Part shown: one piece after another, positions 1 through 8,153 of the stretch
Layout of the letters: the number at the start of each line of letters is the position of its first letter
Numbering within the stretch: position 1 is the stretch's first letter
Assembly: GCA_002329205.1 (NCBI GenBank)
Contig: DCTC01000001.1
Span: forward strand, 830,623 to 894,622
Length of the DNA stretch: 64,000 bases
Direction: 5' to 3'
Source: Candidatus Roizmanbacteria bacterium UBA1450
GTDB lineage: Bacteria; Patescibacteriota; Microgenomatia; UBA1406; GWC2-37-13
Position numbers and translations under genes: made by a program
The notes under the pieces: model-generated
The model's input: the letters and a program-made list of their open reading frames with translations, nothing else
What the model was told of the DNA's origin: nothing
The model's database searches: none

Positions 1-1722
1 GTCCAGGGTATCGGTTTTTCACTGAAAGTTCCTGAGGGCAATCAAGATACACTTGTACAGATGATGAGATCACAAGGAATAGTTGACTTTACGATGTATC
101 CCCAACCAGTCCACGAAGATACCCATGCAATTATTTATCTCCAGCCTCTAGATGAGAGGAATAAGAGAGCGTTGGGTTATGATATGTATTCTGATCCGGT
201 ACGAAGAGCTGCTATGACTCGAGCTGCCCTGACATCCCAACCCACGATGTCCGGGAAAGTGACCCTGGTACAGGAAATTGATGAGAAAAAACAGGCAGGT
301 TTTTTGATCTATCTTCCGGTGTATAGTGACGGAAATATTCCGGATACAGAAGAAGAGCGAAGAGAATCTCTCATTGGATATGTGTATAGTCCCTTTCGGA
401 GTGAGGATTTTTTAAATGCCATAATCAACAGGTCTATAAATCCATTGATAGAGTACGAAGTTTATGATGGTGAGCGGATTGATGAAAATAGCCTACTGTA
501 TGATTCTAATCCGTTTGAAATTGAAAATGTGCCAGGAAGCCATTATCAAAGCACAAGGAAAATAAGCCTAGCCAACCATACTTGGACGATCGTATTTACA
601 TCAACGCCTGCATTCAATGCTGCTTCTGAGAAATATGTTGTTCCGCTTGTTTTTTTCGGAGGTTTGATTATCACGACAATTCTGTTCATGCTTACCTATT
701 ATCACTACAGTGCTCAGCGATACAAAGTAGAACTTCTTGAAGGTATCACTGACGGATTTCTTTCCGTAAATGAACGGTGGCAATTCACGTACGCCAACAA
801 TAAAGGAGCACATATTCTGGGAAAAGAACCGGAAGAGGTTCTGGGAAACAATTTCTGGAAAGAAGTCCCTGAGCTTGCCAAGACAGAGTACAAAGACATG
901 TGTCGAAAACTGATGAAAGATCGTCAGCAAAGGCGTTTCGAGATCCATTTTCCACTTATGAATACCTGGTATGCCATACGGGTGTATCCTTCTCAATCAG
1001 GACTATCATTCTTTTTTCAGGATATTACTGACAGAAAGAAACTGGAAGAACGAAAAGACGAATTTTTGGGTATTGCCTCTCATGAGCTGAAGACACCTTT
1101 GACGAGCATCAAAGGATATGTGCAGATTTTAGAGCGTATGGTACGCGATGATGGAAAACCAAAATTGAAGACGTATATACAAAAAATTCATATTTATACT
1201 GAGCGGTTAAATGATCTTATATCAGATCTCCTTGATGTATCCAAAATTAAAGCTGGAAAACTTGAGCTTCACAAATCAGAATTTACAGCAAAAAGCCTCA
1301 TCAATGCGAGTATTGAAAGCGTTGAGCATCTTTCGAATAATTATGAAATCACCTGTACCGGAGACTTAAATGCATCAATAACAGGCGACAAAGACAGACT
1401 GGAGCAGGTACTGGTCAATTTATTGTCAAATGCAATCAAATACTCACCAAAGGCAAAGGAGATTCTCATACATGTGAAAAAAAATAGAGATGATATTGTG
1501 ATCAGTGTCAAGGACTTCGGAATCGGTATTTCTAAACGTGATGAGGAAAAAATATTTGAGAGGTTTTATCGTTCGGACAGCAACCCAAGTAGTATCTCCG
1601 GGTTGGGAATCGGTCTCTATATATCATCAGAAATTGTGAAGCAGCATAAAGGAAGACTGTGGCTAGAAAGCAAAATAGGCAAAGGATCAACATTTTATTT
1701 TTTGATACCCTTAGAAAAATGA
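1..1722 (+). CDS. CHASE-PAS sensor histidine kinase, 5' end outside window
   Basis: The reading frame is open from the first base, so the gene starts upstream of the window and any first transmembrane helix is missing. The visible part begins inside a CHASE-type extracellular sensor; the segment GYDMYSDPVRRAA near codon 60 is typical of that family. A transmembrane helix follows at about codons 213-235, then a PAS domain, a HisKA domain with the phospho-acceptor His in ASHELKTPL (about codon 361) and a HATPase_c domain with NAIKYS (N box), DFGIGI (G1) and GLGIGLYIS (G2). All catalytic boxes are intact. It should autophosphorylate in response to a small extracellular ligand. No response regulator lies next to it inside the window, so the partner is unknown. 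The stop is TGA. Confidence 0.93.
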   Translation, partial: VQGIGFSLKVPEGNQDTLVQMMRSQGIVDFTMYPQPVHEDTHAIIYLQPLDERNKRALGYDMYSDPVRRAAMTRAALTSQPTMSGKVTLVQEIDEKKQAGFLIYLPVYSDGNIPDTEEERRESLIGYVYSPFRSEDFLNAIINRSINPLIEYEVYDGERIDENSLLYDSNPFEIENVPGSHYQSTRKISLANHTWTIVFTSTPAFNAASEKYVVPLVFFGGLIITTILFMLTYYHYSAQRYKVELLEGITDGFLSVNERWQFTYANNKGAHILGKEPEEVLGNNFWKEVPELAKTEYKDMCRKLMKDRQQRRFEIHFPLMNTWYAIRVYPSQSGLSFFFQDITDRKKLEERKDEFLGIASHELKTPLTSIKGYVQILERMVRDDGKPKLKTYIQKIHIYTERLNDLISDLLDVSKIKAGKLELHKSEFTAKSLINASIESVEHLSNNYEITCTGDLNASITGDKDRLEQVLVNLLSNAIKYSPKAKEILIHVKKNRDDIVISVKDFGIGISKRDEEKIFERFYRSDSNPSSISGLGIGLYISSEIVKQHKGRLWLESKIGKGSTFYFLIPLEK

Positions 1723-1871
1723 TCCTTGTATAGAAGACGATTATCGGTTATCATCATAGTATGAATCCCCGTGTCAATGTGCTGAACAATTACTCTCCTC
1801 ATCTCTAGCTTTCGTCAGGCTCTGTAGCCTCTCACTAACCATTTTATCAATTGGTATCTTCTTATTCAAGT

Positions 1872-3362
1872 ATGGATTTATACCATAAAGAGAAATATAA
1901 GGTCGTAGAGGGAATCCCATCATCGGTTGCTCTATGCACGTGTTGGAATGACCCTTTTATGATCGCAAACAAACATCCAGAAGTTCGCAAATTATTTGCA
2001 ATTACCGGCTCGCTGTATAGCCGGGAAGGGGTTTCGATTCTGCTTCGCAATTTAGCACTGAATCCTTCGATCCATACCGTTCTTATCTGGGGAAAAGGGA
2101 AACTTTCACAGACTGCGATAGGAAGTAAGGGAAAAGATATGTTACTTCGTCTGTGGGATGCAGGTAGAGGGCCGGATTTGGATACACTTCAGGAGATACA
2201 GAAGGAAATTGATGAAATCGTTTTGGAATTGATATTACAAAAGGTTTCTTTTATAGATCTTTCCGAGATGAATTTTACTCAGGTACTTGAATTTGCTCGA
2301 TCATTAGAAGTAAAACAAACTACATATATGTCACCCGTTCAGTTTCCTGATCCCGTACGGGAAGAGGATGAACCATTCCCTTCAGAACAGACCAACTTTT
2401 CGGTCCGAGGGAAGACAATTCCAGAAGCTTGGGTGAAGGCCCTGGATCGTATTGTACGATACGGTTCATGGAAAGAGTCTCAATCCGGTCAGAAGCAAAA
2501 AGAGCTCATAAGTGTGTCATGGACGATTGAGTCAGCAGATATTTCTCAAATCGAACAAGTTGACTGGCCTCCTCAAATTAAAGAGAGAATCGGAATAGAA
2601 GAGGGTATTCTCAAACAGTATGCTTCCATTTTTTTAGACAAAGAAAAGCCGTCGGATGTGACATATACATACGGCAACAGACTGAGGCAGTATCGGGACA
2701 AAATTGATCAGATTCAATATCTAGTAGATACCATAAATGAATCACGAGTTACCCGTCATGCTTATGCCGTGACGTATGATCCGGAGATTGACTCGACGAA
2801 TGTGTCACCTCCGTGTCTTACCAGTATCCAGGCTCTTGTTTCTCCTGATGACAAGCTACACATGATCGCCTATTTCCGATCACATGACATCTTCAAAGCT
2901 GCACTGCCGAATGCATACGGGTTGATTCATGTACTGGAATATATAGCAGCAGAAACGGATATGAAACCCGGTACGCTTACCATTCATTCGATATCGGCTC
3001 ATGTGTATGAAGATGATATCAGGGATGCGACACTCCTTTTAAAATGTGCTTTCTGGGAGAGGTTAAAACTCTATTTTGATGAACAGGAAGATCTGGATCC
3101 CCGAGGAATAGCCCGTATTGAAGTTCAGGGAAAGAAACTATATTGTGCGTTGTCGGATGAAACAGGAGCCACATTGCATGAATATCGGGGAAATTCCGCT
3201 CGTGAAGTAGCTCTCCATTTTGCCCGATTGGGATTGCTATCCAGAAATGAACATTTGGTAGATATTTCTATCGAACTTACGAAAGCAGAAGTATCCTATA
3301 AATTGGGAAAGACATATATCCAGGATAAGCCGTTGGTGATTGATACTGCAGTTGTTAAGTAA
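1872..3362 (+). CDS. Thymidylate synthase-like protein with N-terminal MtrA/DUF4346-like domain
   Basis: About 496 aa. The C-terminal half resembles thymidylate synthase/dCMP hydroxymethylase: SPPCL carries the expected nucleophilic Cys, RSHDIF matches the RSxD phosphate-binding motif, PNAYGL supplies the conserved Asn and HVYEDD matches the HxY motif. The N-terminal ~170 residues (VALCTCWND, VLIWGKGKLS) recall the pterin-binding domain of MtrA/DUF4346 proteins, which in some archaea and bacteria is fused to ThyA-like domains. I infer methylation or hydroxymethylation of a pyrimidine nucleotide with a folate-like cofactor. The domain calls come from motif memory only. ATG at 1872 is preferred over TTG at 1851; neither has a clear ribosome site. 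The 3' end overlaps the convergent proB gene by 8 bp. Confidence 0.7.
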   Translation: MDLYHKEKYKVVEGIPSSVALCTCWNDPFMIANKHPEVRKLFAITGSLYSREGVSILLRNLALNPSIHTVLIWGKGKLSQTAIGSKGKDMLLRLWDAGRGPDLDTLQEIQKEIDEIVLELILQKVSFIDLSEMNFTQVLEFARSLEVKQTTYMSPVQFPDPVREEDEPFPSEQTNFSVRGKTIPEAWVKALDRIVRYGSWKESQSGQKQKELISVSWTIESADISQIEQVDWPPQIKERIGIEEGILKQYASIFLDKEKPSDVTYTYGNRLRQYRDKIDQIQYLVDTINESRVTRHAYAVTYDPEIDSTNVSPPCLTSIQALVSPDDKLHMIAYFRSHDIFKAALPNAYGLIHVLEYIAAETDMKPGTLTIHSISAHVYEDDIRDATLLLKCAFWERLKLYFDEQEDLDPRGIARIEVQGKKLYCALSDETGATLHEYRGNSAREVALHFARLGLLSRNEHLVDISIELTKAEVSYKLGKTYIQDKPLVIDTAVVK

Positions 3363-4158
3363 TAGAAGAATCGGAGTTGGAATAATACGTCGTTCCGACC
3401 TGTTCACCCATTGCGCCCCGAATAAGGATGTCTGAAGTTCTTCCGGATCCGATCACGGTACGGATGCCGGACATTGCAAGATGAGAGGCTACTGAGTGTT
3501 TGGAAGCCATACCTCCAGTTCCTGAAGATGATGTCCCGTTGAAAATAACGTCATGGAGCGGGAGATGAGGATCAATCCGATCTATTATTTCACCATACCT
3601 GTTTTGGATTCCGTTGACGTCAGTTAGAAGAAATGTCGTATCAGCACCGGTTTCAACAGAAACCTGTCCTGCCAGAACGTCATTGTCTCCTGAAATCTGC
3701 ATCCATTGTCTCATTTCAAAATCTGAAACGGTGTCATTTGCATTGATAATCGGTACATGATGAGGCTGCATTTGACGGAGGAGTGTGTGCGCTTGTTTTA
3801 GCGTCTGATCTGTGACCAGAATTTGAGCAGGGATTATTCCGTAAGGAGAGAATTCTTCGGTCCAATAAGTCATAAGGAGTGGCTGACCGATAGCCGCTGC
3901 CAGCTGCCGGTGTGCAATATTCTCAGAATCATAATCCTGAACAAATGTACGCCCGCAGGCAACAGCTCCAGAACTGACTACATATACATCGACGCCGGCA
4001 TTTTTCAGTGTCGCGATTTGTGCCGCGATTTGACCGATAAATTCTCTGTCAGGAAATTCTTTCCCATCGGTTATAGTACTGCTGCCGATTTTAATGACAA
4101 TTTTTTTTGAGATGAATTCCTGATGTTCTTTTTGTTCACGATACGTGTATTTCTCCAT
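3355..4158 (-). CDS. proB: Glutamate 5-kinase, short form
   Basis: Phosphorylates glutamate to glutamyl-5-phosphate, the first step of proline synthesis. It is an amino-acid-kinase fold protein: KIVIKIGSSTIT forms the N-terminal phosphate loop, VVSSGAVACGR is the Gly-rich substrate loop, and INANDTV with SGDNDVLAGQVS are the conserved substrate and nucleotide segments. At 267 aa it lacks the C-terminal PUA domain of the ~367-aa enterobacterial enzyme. proA and proC are not in the window. The ATG lies 7 nt after GAGG (4166-4169), which is itself buried in the terminator hairpin of the T-box-like leader. Expression is therefore probably tied to tRNA charging. Confidence 0.92.
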   Translation of the reverse strand: MEKYTYREQKEHQEFISKKIVIKIGSSTITDGKEFPDREFIGQIAAQIATLKNAGVDVYVVSSGAVACGRTFVQDYDSENIAHRQLAAAIGQPLLMTYWTEEFSPYGIIPAQILVTDQTLKQAHTLLRQMQPHHVPIINANDTVSDFEMRQWMQISGDNDVLAGQVSVETGADTTFLLTDVNGIQNRYGEIIDRIDPHLPLHDVIFNGTSSSGTGGMASKHSVASHLAMSGIRTVIGSGRTSDILIRGAMGEQVGTTYYSNSDSSIT

Positions 4159-4159
4159 T

Positions 4160-4391
4160 AAAAAACCTCGTCACAACCCACCTGATGGTGAGCAAGGACG
4201 AGGTTTCTAACATTCGTGGTACCACCTTGCTTTCATATCAATCTTGCGATCGATATCTTTGTCCCGACTCTATTCATATGAGACGATATCGGGTGCTGGA
4301 TTTGTTCAGTTTATGTCTGATACGGTTCAGCTTCCGTCATGCTTATTTCACATGCAGCTTGTCCGGCGGGATACCGGACTCAAACGCCAGT
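4160..4391 (-). promoter_or_regulatory. T-box-like riboswitch leader of proB, probably tRNA-Pro responsive
   Basis: Read on the minus strand, the leader contains GGTGGTACCACG (4226-4215), matching the T-box core in which UGG plus one base pairs with the tRNA acceptor end. Antiterminator arms AGCAAGG (4231-4225) and CCTTGCT (4197-4191) flank it. The competing terminator pairs AAACCTCGTC (4206-4197) with GACGAGGTTT (4172-4163), followed by T's; the same hairpin hides the proB ribosome site. The first hairpin is only GTCCGG / CCGGAC with loop TATCCCG; CCC followed by a purine could be a proline specifier. This resembles the ultrashort stem I known from actinobacterial ileS T-boxes. The T-box core and switching helices are seen directly; the Pro specificity is inference. 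Confidence 0.8.
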
Positions 4392-4397
4392 AGTGAT

Positions 4398-4426
4398 ATT
4401 GTATTGTCTTTACAGGAAGTTGTCAA
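4398..4426 (-). promoter_or_regulatory. Sigma-70 promoter of the proB leader
   Basis: On the minus strand TTGACA (4426-4421), a 17-bp spacer and TACAAT (4403-4398) form a near-consensus promoter. It would start transcription at about 4391, giving a leader of roughly 230 nt before proB. It sits directly behind the stop codon of the small membrane protein gene at 4439. Confidence 0.85.
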
Positions 4427-4438
4427 TACTGTATACAT

Positions 4439-4714
4439 TTATTGGATCGGACAGGAGAATCCGAAACAGGTCCCCGAAGTCTGCTCAATTGTCCAAAGCG
4501 ATGCAAGCACTCCTGTCAGAATCAGAAGTTCGATGCCGACAACAAAGAGAATCACTATCACTCTCAGCAATATGCTGCCCGCCTTATTGGGAATACTGTT
4601 CCAATATGCTAGTTTCCAAATGAGGTACGGAATGTAGGTAACGGCGGCAATCCCGACTCCCAGGAACAGTATTCGGATCAGTAACGTAAGAAGATTGCTC
4701 ATATACCCTAACAA
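4439..4714 (-). CDS. Small two-helix membrane protein, unknown function
   Basis: 91 aa with two predicted transmembrane helices, at about residues 9-33 and 44-68, followed by a short tail ending in CFGFSCPIQ. I do not recognise a family. The start could be the first ATG or the Met at residue 5 (4702). It lies 31 bp behind the YdeI-like gene on the same strand and may be its operon partner. The proB promoter begins just after its stop. It is kept because of its clean hydrophobic pattern and the absence of any better frame. Confidence 0.55.
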   Translation of the reverse strand: MLGYMSNLLTLLIRILFLGVGIAAVTYIPYLIWKLAYWNSIPNKAGSILLRVIVILFVVGIELLILTGVLASLWTIEQTSGTCFGFSCPIQ

Positions 4715-4744
4715 TACCGTTTGGACGATAGATTGTCAATCAAA

Positions 4745-5293
4745 TCAAGATTCCGGATCAAGAAGTTTCCAGTTGCGCGAGACATAGGGCTCACTGCATA
4801 ACGCACGGTTGAAGCAGCAAGGGCGCCTCATTCCTTTGTTGAGTTTGTCGAGTGCTACTTTAATATGTTTTTCACGAGTTTCTTGAGTTTTGACTGCTCG
4901 TATCCAACGGATCCAATCCCAGCGGGCAATAGGACTAATATCATTCCAGATCTCTTTTGCCTTTGGGGAGGTGTCCAATACTTGTTGAAAATCTTCAGGT
5001 ATTTCGGGATCAATCCATTCTTTTGTCGGTTCAAGCGAAATGTCTACCATATCGCCTGCCTTTGCCGAAGCATCAGTAAGAAGTTTTTCGTCCGGTCTGA
5101 ACCAGTGGCTTGGTTTTGTATCTGACATATACCTGCCATCCGGTTCAAGAACAGCTTTAAAAGGTATGCCATTCATGGTTCCAGAAACCATGGTCATACC
5201 ACGAGAGGGGAGTTTAGCACTTGCTTCTTGAGGTAAGTGAAGGATCGTCCAGTCTTTGATTTTTGTGAGTTTTGTCTGAAAATTGATAGCCAT
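4745..5293 (-). CDS. YdeI/OmpD-associated family protein (DUF1905 + OmdA)
   Basis: About 182 aa. The N-terminal ~90 residues look like DUF1905, a small beta-barrel domain (KLPSRGMTMVSGTMNG). The C-terminal part matches the YdeI/OmpD-associated domain: SPIARWDWIRWI, KTQETREKHI and GMRRPCCFN are characteristic. Members have been linked to bacteriocin protection in enterobacteria, but the biochemical role is not settled. On the minus strand TACAAT lies 5 nt before the first ATG (5296) and 8 nt before the second (5293), so the mRNA is probably leaderless; I chose the second. Confidence 0.82.
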   Translation of the reverse strand: MAINFQTKLTKIKDWTILHLPQEASAKLPSRGMTMVSGTMNGIPFKAVLEPDGRYMSDTKPSHWFRPDEKLLTDASAKAGDMVDISLEPTKEWIDPEIPEDFQQVLDTSPKAKEIWNDISPIARWDWIRWIRAVKTQETREKHIKVALDKLNKGMRRPCCFNRALCSEPYVSRNWKLLDPES

Positions 5294-5336
5294 CATCGTT
5301 TATTGTACCAAACCGTTTCTGGTATCATAAATCTAT

Positions 5337-5783
5337 ATGTCGAAAAAACGACGCAGTAAAAATCTTCCATTAGTTATTATTTCGATCATATTCTTTCTCT
5401 TTCTCAGTATTTCTGCAATTTGGAAATGGGGTACGCAACAGAGAAATTTCAGTAACGAAACGGTAATAACTCAGCAAAATCTCAGTATTACCATAAAAGA
5501 CTGTGATGAAACGATTGATCCCTGGAATCCTGAAGATTTGGGTGTAAAAGAATCACAATGGCTTAATGATGATACGCTGTTTATAAAGACGCATATTCAT
5601 ATGCTTTGTGGGGGTGAAAGTATATCAAAAGCTTCATATACCATGGAGGATACTCAACTTGAGCTGTTGTACTCAACAGAAAGGGGCGGTCAGATCACAC
5701 GATGTATCTGTGCAAAGGAATTAGACTATACGATTTCGGATCTGCCTTTTAAGGATTATTCCGTTTCTTTACGAAGAAATTAA
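5337..5783 (+). CDS. Membrane-anchored hypothetical protein with Cys-rich outer domain
   Basis: 148 aa. Three basic residues (KKRR) precede one transmembrane helix at about residues 10-27, so the C-terminal ~115 residues are likely outside the membrane. That part holds at least four cysteines (KDCDET, HMLCGG, RCICAK) that could form disulfides, and the DsbD-like fusion at 8154 could be their partner. I recognise no family. TATCAT (5323-5328) lies 8 nt before the ATG, suggesting a leaderless mRNA. The 3' end overlaps the convergent SRPBCC gene by 4 bp. Confidence 0.65.
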   Translation: MSKKRRSKNLPLVIISIIFFLFLSISAIWKWGTQQRNFSNETVITQQNLSITIKDCDETIDPWNPEDLGVKESQWLNDDTLFIKTHIHMLCGGESISKASYTMEDTQLELLYSTERGGQITRCICAKELDYTISDLPFKDYSVSLRRN

Positions 5784-6220
5784 TACTTCAATTTTTCAGC
5801 TAATGCTTTAACTTTTGCTAAAGCTTTGGGATAATTTTCCGTAAAGTATTCTTCGAGCTCAAGCGGTACATCAAACGCAACGGTCAGATTAGTCATTCCG
5901 TCTTTTTCGTGAAGTATATAGCATTCCTCACCTCCGGACCATTCTTTCTCACGTTCCTGTTCCCCCTTTTCCTGTGTATCAGCACGGTGTTTGAGCAATA
6001 AATACTCTCCAACGACAACCTTTTCAACCAAACTTGTGACGCCGTATCCGTTTTCAGATGAGATAAACTGGATTTCGTTACCTTCTTTCAAATCTCCCTT
6101 CATGTATGTCCCGGGATCAATGATTCCTGCCCATTGCCGGAATGTTTCGTCCTGCCACAGAGTCTCCCAAACCCTTTCTTTTGTGGCCTGTATTTCAATT
6201 GAAAACTGCATTTTATTCAT
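5780..6220 (-). CDS. SRPBCC/AHSA1-domain protein
   Basis: About 146 aa. The START-like helix-grip pattern is clear: MQFSIEIQATKERVWETLW at the start, then FRQWAG, a run of beta strands (GNEIQFIS, VEKVVVGEYLLLKH) and a long C-terminal helix (ALAKVKALAEKLKY). AHSA1-like proteins bind hydrophobic ligands or act as Hsp90 co-chaperones, and the specific role cannot be told from sequence. The frame stays open upstream to 6289, but those 23 residues are not family-like, so Met at 6220 is chosen. No convincing ribosome site is visible. Confidence 0.75.
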   Translation of the reverse strand: MNKMQFSIEIQATKERVWETLWQDETFRQWAGIIDPGTYMKGDLKEGNEIQFISSENGYGVTSLVEKVVVGEYLLLKHRADTQEKGEQEREKEWSGGEECYILHEKDGMTNLTVAFDVPLELEEYFTENYPKALAKVKALAEKLKY

Positions 6221-6346
6221 AGTTTCATTGTAACTCAAGATTCGGATGCGCATGATATCTGTTGTTATTTTCCCCGAGCAGTTCTTCATATCACAGGTTC
6301 AGTTTCGGAAAAAATAATCTAAGAAGTATGTTGAGGATGGAAAAGC

Positions 6347-6423
6347 TGGGGTGACCGACGGGACTCGAACCCGCGACAACCAGTTCCACAAACTGGGGCT
6401 CTACCAGCTGAGCTACGGTCACC
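6347..6423 (-). tRNA. tRNA-His (anticodon GTG)
   Basis: The minus strand folds as a full cloverleaf: acceptor GTGACCG / CGGTCAC, D arm with AGCTCAGCTGGTAGAG, anticodon arm CCAGT-TTGTGGA-ACTGG with GTG, and T arm with GTTCGAGTC. An extra 5' G (6423) faces C73 (6350), the tRNA-His hallmark. CCA is encoded (6349-6347). A TATAAT box lies about 15 nt upstream. Confidence 0.97.
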
Positions 6424-6478
6424 AATTTTACGTAGGTTATTATATCAAAAAAAGGCTTTAAAGCGGTATACTAATTGT

Positions 6479-6598
6479 ATGAAACAATTATTGCTTGCGG
6501 TGGTAATTCTTTTTGCAGTAATGGGAATGTTGATATACCTATCTCAAGCTACCGATATATTTCAGACTGTTTTCGGAGATTTTCCGATATTTCAATAA
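6479..6598 (+). CDS. 39-aa single-helix membrane peptide
   Basis: A short frame starts at ATG 6479 and ends at TAA 6596-6598. It encodes a hydrophobic helix (QLLLAVVILFAVMGMLIYL) with a short polar tail. TATACT (6467-6472) lies 6 nt before the ATG, the same leaderless arrangement seen at many real genes here. The gene fills the gap between tRNA-His and era. No family is recognised. Confidence 0.45.
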   Translation: MKQLLLAVVILFAVMGMLIYLSQATDIFQTVFGDFPIFQ

Positions 6599-6600
6599 TA

Positions 6601-7467
6601 TCAGGAATATAAAATTTCCTGCCAGTGAGGATCTGTTTCAACGGTCAGATCAAGATATACTTTCTTCGAAGTCGCAAGTGCGATTTCTTTTCGGGCATAG
6701 CTTCCGAGTTCTTTGATTTTACGCGCTCCTTTTCCGATAATCATTTTTTTGTGACGTTCATTGGTTGTCAGAATACGGGCCTTGATGTAAAGCATTCCGT
6801 TCTCCCGTTCTTTGATTTCATCCACAACTGCGGTTGTCGAATACGGGATTTCTTCGCCCATCATCAGAAATACCTTTTCCCGGATGAGTTCACCGATGAA
6901 AGCTTTACTGTCCATATTGAGAAGGGGATATACACGTTCTTCAGAAAGAAGAGGCTGCTCTCCTGCTTCAGGCAGATGATTGTAGACCATCTCGAGTAAT
7001 CGGTCAAAATTATGATTCTTGAGGGCTGATATGTGAATTGTCTCTTTGAATTCATCCTCAAGGAATTTATATTGGGGCAGATATTTTTGTTTTTCGTCCG
7101 ATTTGTTGATGACCAAGATCACGGGAGCTTTCATTTTTCGCGCAATACCCAGTACTTTTGCTTCTTCAAAATCCCGACGGCGTGTCGGATCGACAAAATA
7201 GAGCACTACATCAGCTTCTTTATTGATGGCGTCGAATGTTGTTTCATTGATTTTTTTGGCCATGGTATCTTTGGTTTTGTCAAAAATACCCGGAGTATCA
7301 GTGAAAATTATTTTTCCTCGTTCATCTTCATAGAGTCCCTGGATGGGAAAACGCGTCGTTTGCGGTTTTGGTGACGTGATAGCCACCTTTTGACCGATGA
7401 TGTTATTTACAAATGTTGATTTTCCGACGTTCGGTCTCCCGAGGAGGAGTACAATACCTTCTTTCAT
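6601..7467 (-). CDS. era: GTPase Era
   Basis: Ribosome-assembly GTPase that binds the 3' end of 16S rRNA. The G domain shows G1 GRPNVGKST, G2 within TTRFPIQG, G3 DTPG, G4 NKSD and a G5-like ISALKNH. The C-terminal KH domain includes MIIGKGARKIKELG. At 288 aa it has the usual family length. TACAAT on the minus strand lies 6 nt before the Met at 7467; that start (MKEGIVLLLGRPN) also aligns with other Era proteins, so it is preferred to the ATG at 7473. Confidence 0.96.
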   Translation of the reverse strand: MKEGIVLLLGRPNVGKSTFVNNIIGQKVAITSPKPQTTRFPIQGLYEDERGKIIFTDTPGIFDKTKDTMAKKINETTFDAINKEADVVLYFVDPTRRRDFEEAKVLGIARKMKAPVILVINKSDEKQKYLPQYKFLEDEFKETIHISALKNHNFDRLLEMVYNHLPEAGEQPLLSEERVYPLLNMDSKAFIGELIREKVFLMMGEEIPYSTTAVVDEIKERENGMLYIKARILTTNERHKKMIIGKGARKIKELGSYARKEIALATSKKVYLDLTVETDPHWQEILYS

Positions 7468-7548
7468 GTCCATATTGTATCATAGTATCTCAATATAACG
7501 CTGTATTTTGAGTGAGGATTTGGTAAAATTACGCTACGTCTTCAATAT

Positions 7549-7619
7549 TGGGGGATCGTCTAATGGTAGGACAACAGACTTTGGATCTGTTTATCTAGGT
7601 TCGAATCCTAGTCCCCCAG
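7549..7619 (+). tRNA. tRNA-Gln (anticodon TTG)
   Basis: Acceptor TGGGGGA / TCCCCCA, D arm TCTAATGGTAGGA, anticodon arm ACAGA-CTTTGGA-TCTGT with TTG, T arm TAGG-TTCGAAT-CCTA and discriminator G73 (7619). The next bases are CTA, so the CCA end is not encoded and must be added by a CCA-adding enzyme, unlike the nearby tRNA-His. The U1-A72 pair is typical of tRNA-Gln. Confidence 0.96.
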
Positions 7620-7674
7620 CTAACTTCGTGGTATGCCAAATGTACTTTGTGAGAACTCAAAGATATAATATTAT

Positions 7675-8085
7675 ATGCCTAATACTCTTATACCTGAACT
7701 CTTAGTTTTTAGTTTTAAAAAAAGTCTTCATTTTTATACTAATATATTAGGTTTTAAAATAGATTATGATCGCCCTGAAAAGAAATTTGCTATGTTATCT
7801 TTTGAAGGAAGCAAGATTATGATCAATGAAAGAAACGGATATTGGGAAACGGGAGTTTTAGAATATCCTTTAGGGCGTGGTATCAATTTAGAAATAAAAG
7901 TATCACAACTAAATAATCTTGTAAATTCTCTCCAAGCTAATAGTATTAATCTTTATCAGAATGTTGAAGAAATTTGGTATAGACGAGGTAAAGAAGAGAT
8001 TGGACTAAGAGAATTCCTAGTTCAAGATCCAGATGGATATCTTCTAAGATTTTCTCAGGAAATTGGAGTTAGAAAATTAATATAA
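7675..8085 (+). CDS. VOC-family (glyoxalase/bleomycin-resistance) protein
   Basis: 136 aa with the vicinal-oxygen-chelate beta-alpha-beta-beta-beta pattern: IPELLVFSFKKSLHFYTNIL at the start and the diagnostic FLVQDPDGYLLRFSQE near the C-terminus. Proteins of this size dimerise; some bind metal for isomerase or dioxygenase chemistry, others bind bleomycin-type drugs. The substrate cannot be told. TATAAT (7664-7669) lies 5 nt before the ATG, so the mRNA is probably leaderless. The gene looks more AT-rich than its neighbours, which may point to recent acquisition. Confidence 0.85.
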   Translation: MPNTLIPELLVFSFKKSLHFYTNILGFKIDYDRPEKKFAMLSFEGSKIMINERNGYWETGVLEYPLGRGINLEIKVSQLNNLVNSLQANSINLYQNVEEIWYRRGKEEIGLREFLVQDPDGYLLRFSQEIGVRKLI

Positions 8086-8153
8086 AAAGTTCCCACATAG
8101 TCAACCAGTGCCAGCAAATAGACTAGGATGAGAAGTTTATGGCGCTCCAGCAC

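Noticed and set aside
4185..4637. Open frames on the plus strand opposite the proB leader (up to 150 aa)
   Set aside because: They run across the T-box-like leader and the promoter on the other strand, have no family-like sequence and no promoter or ribosome site.
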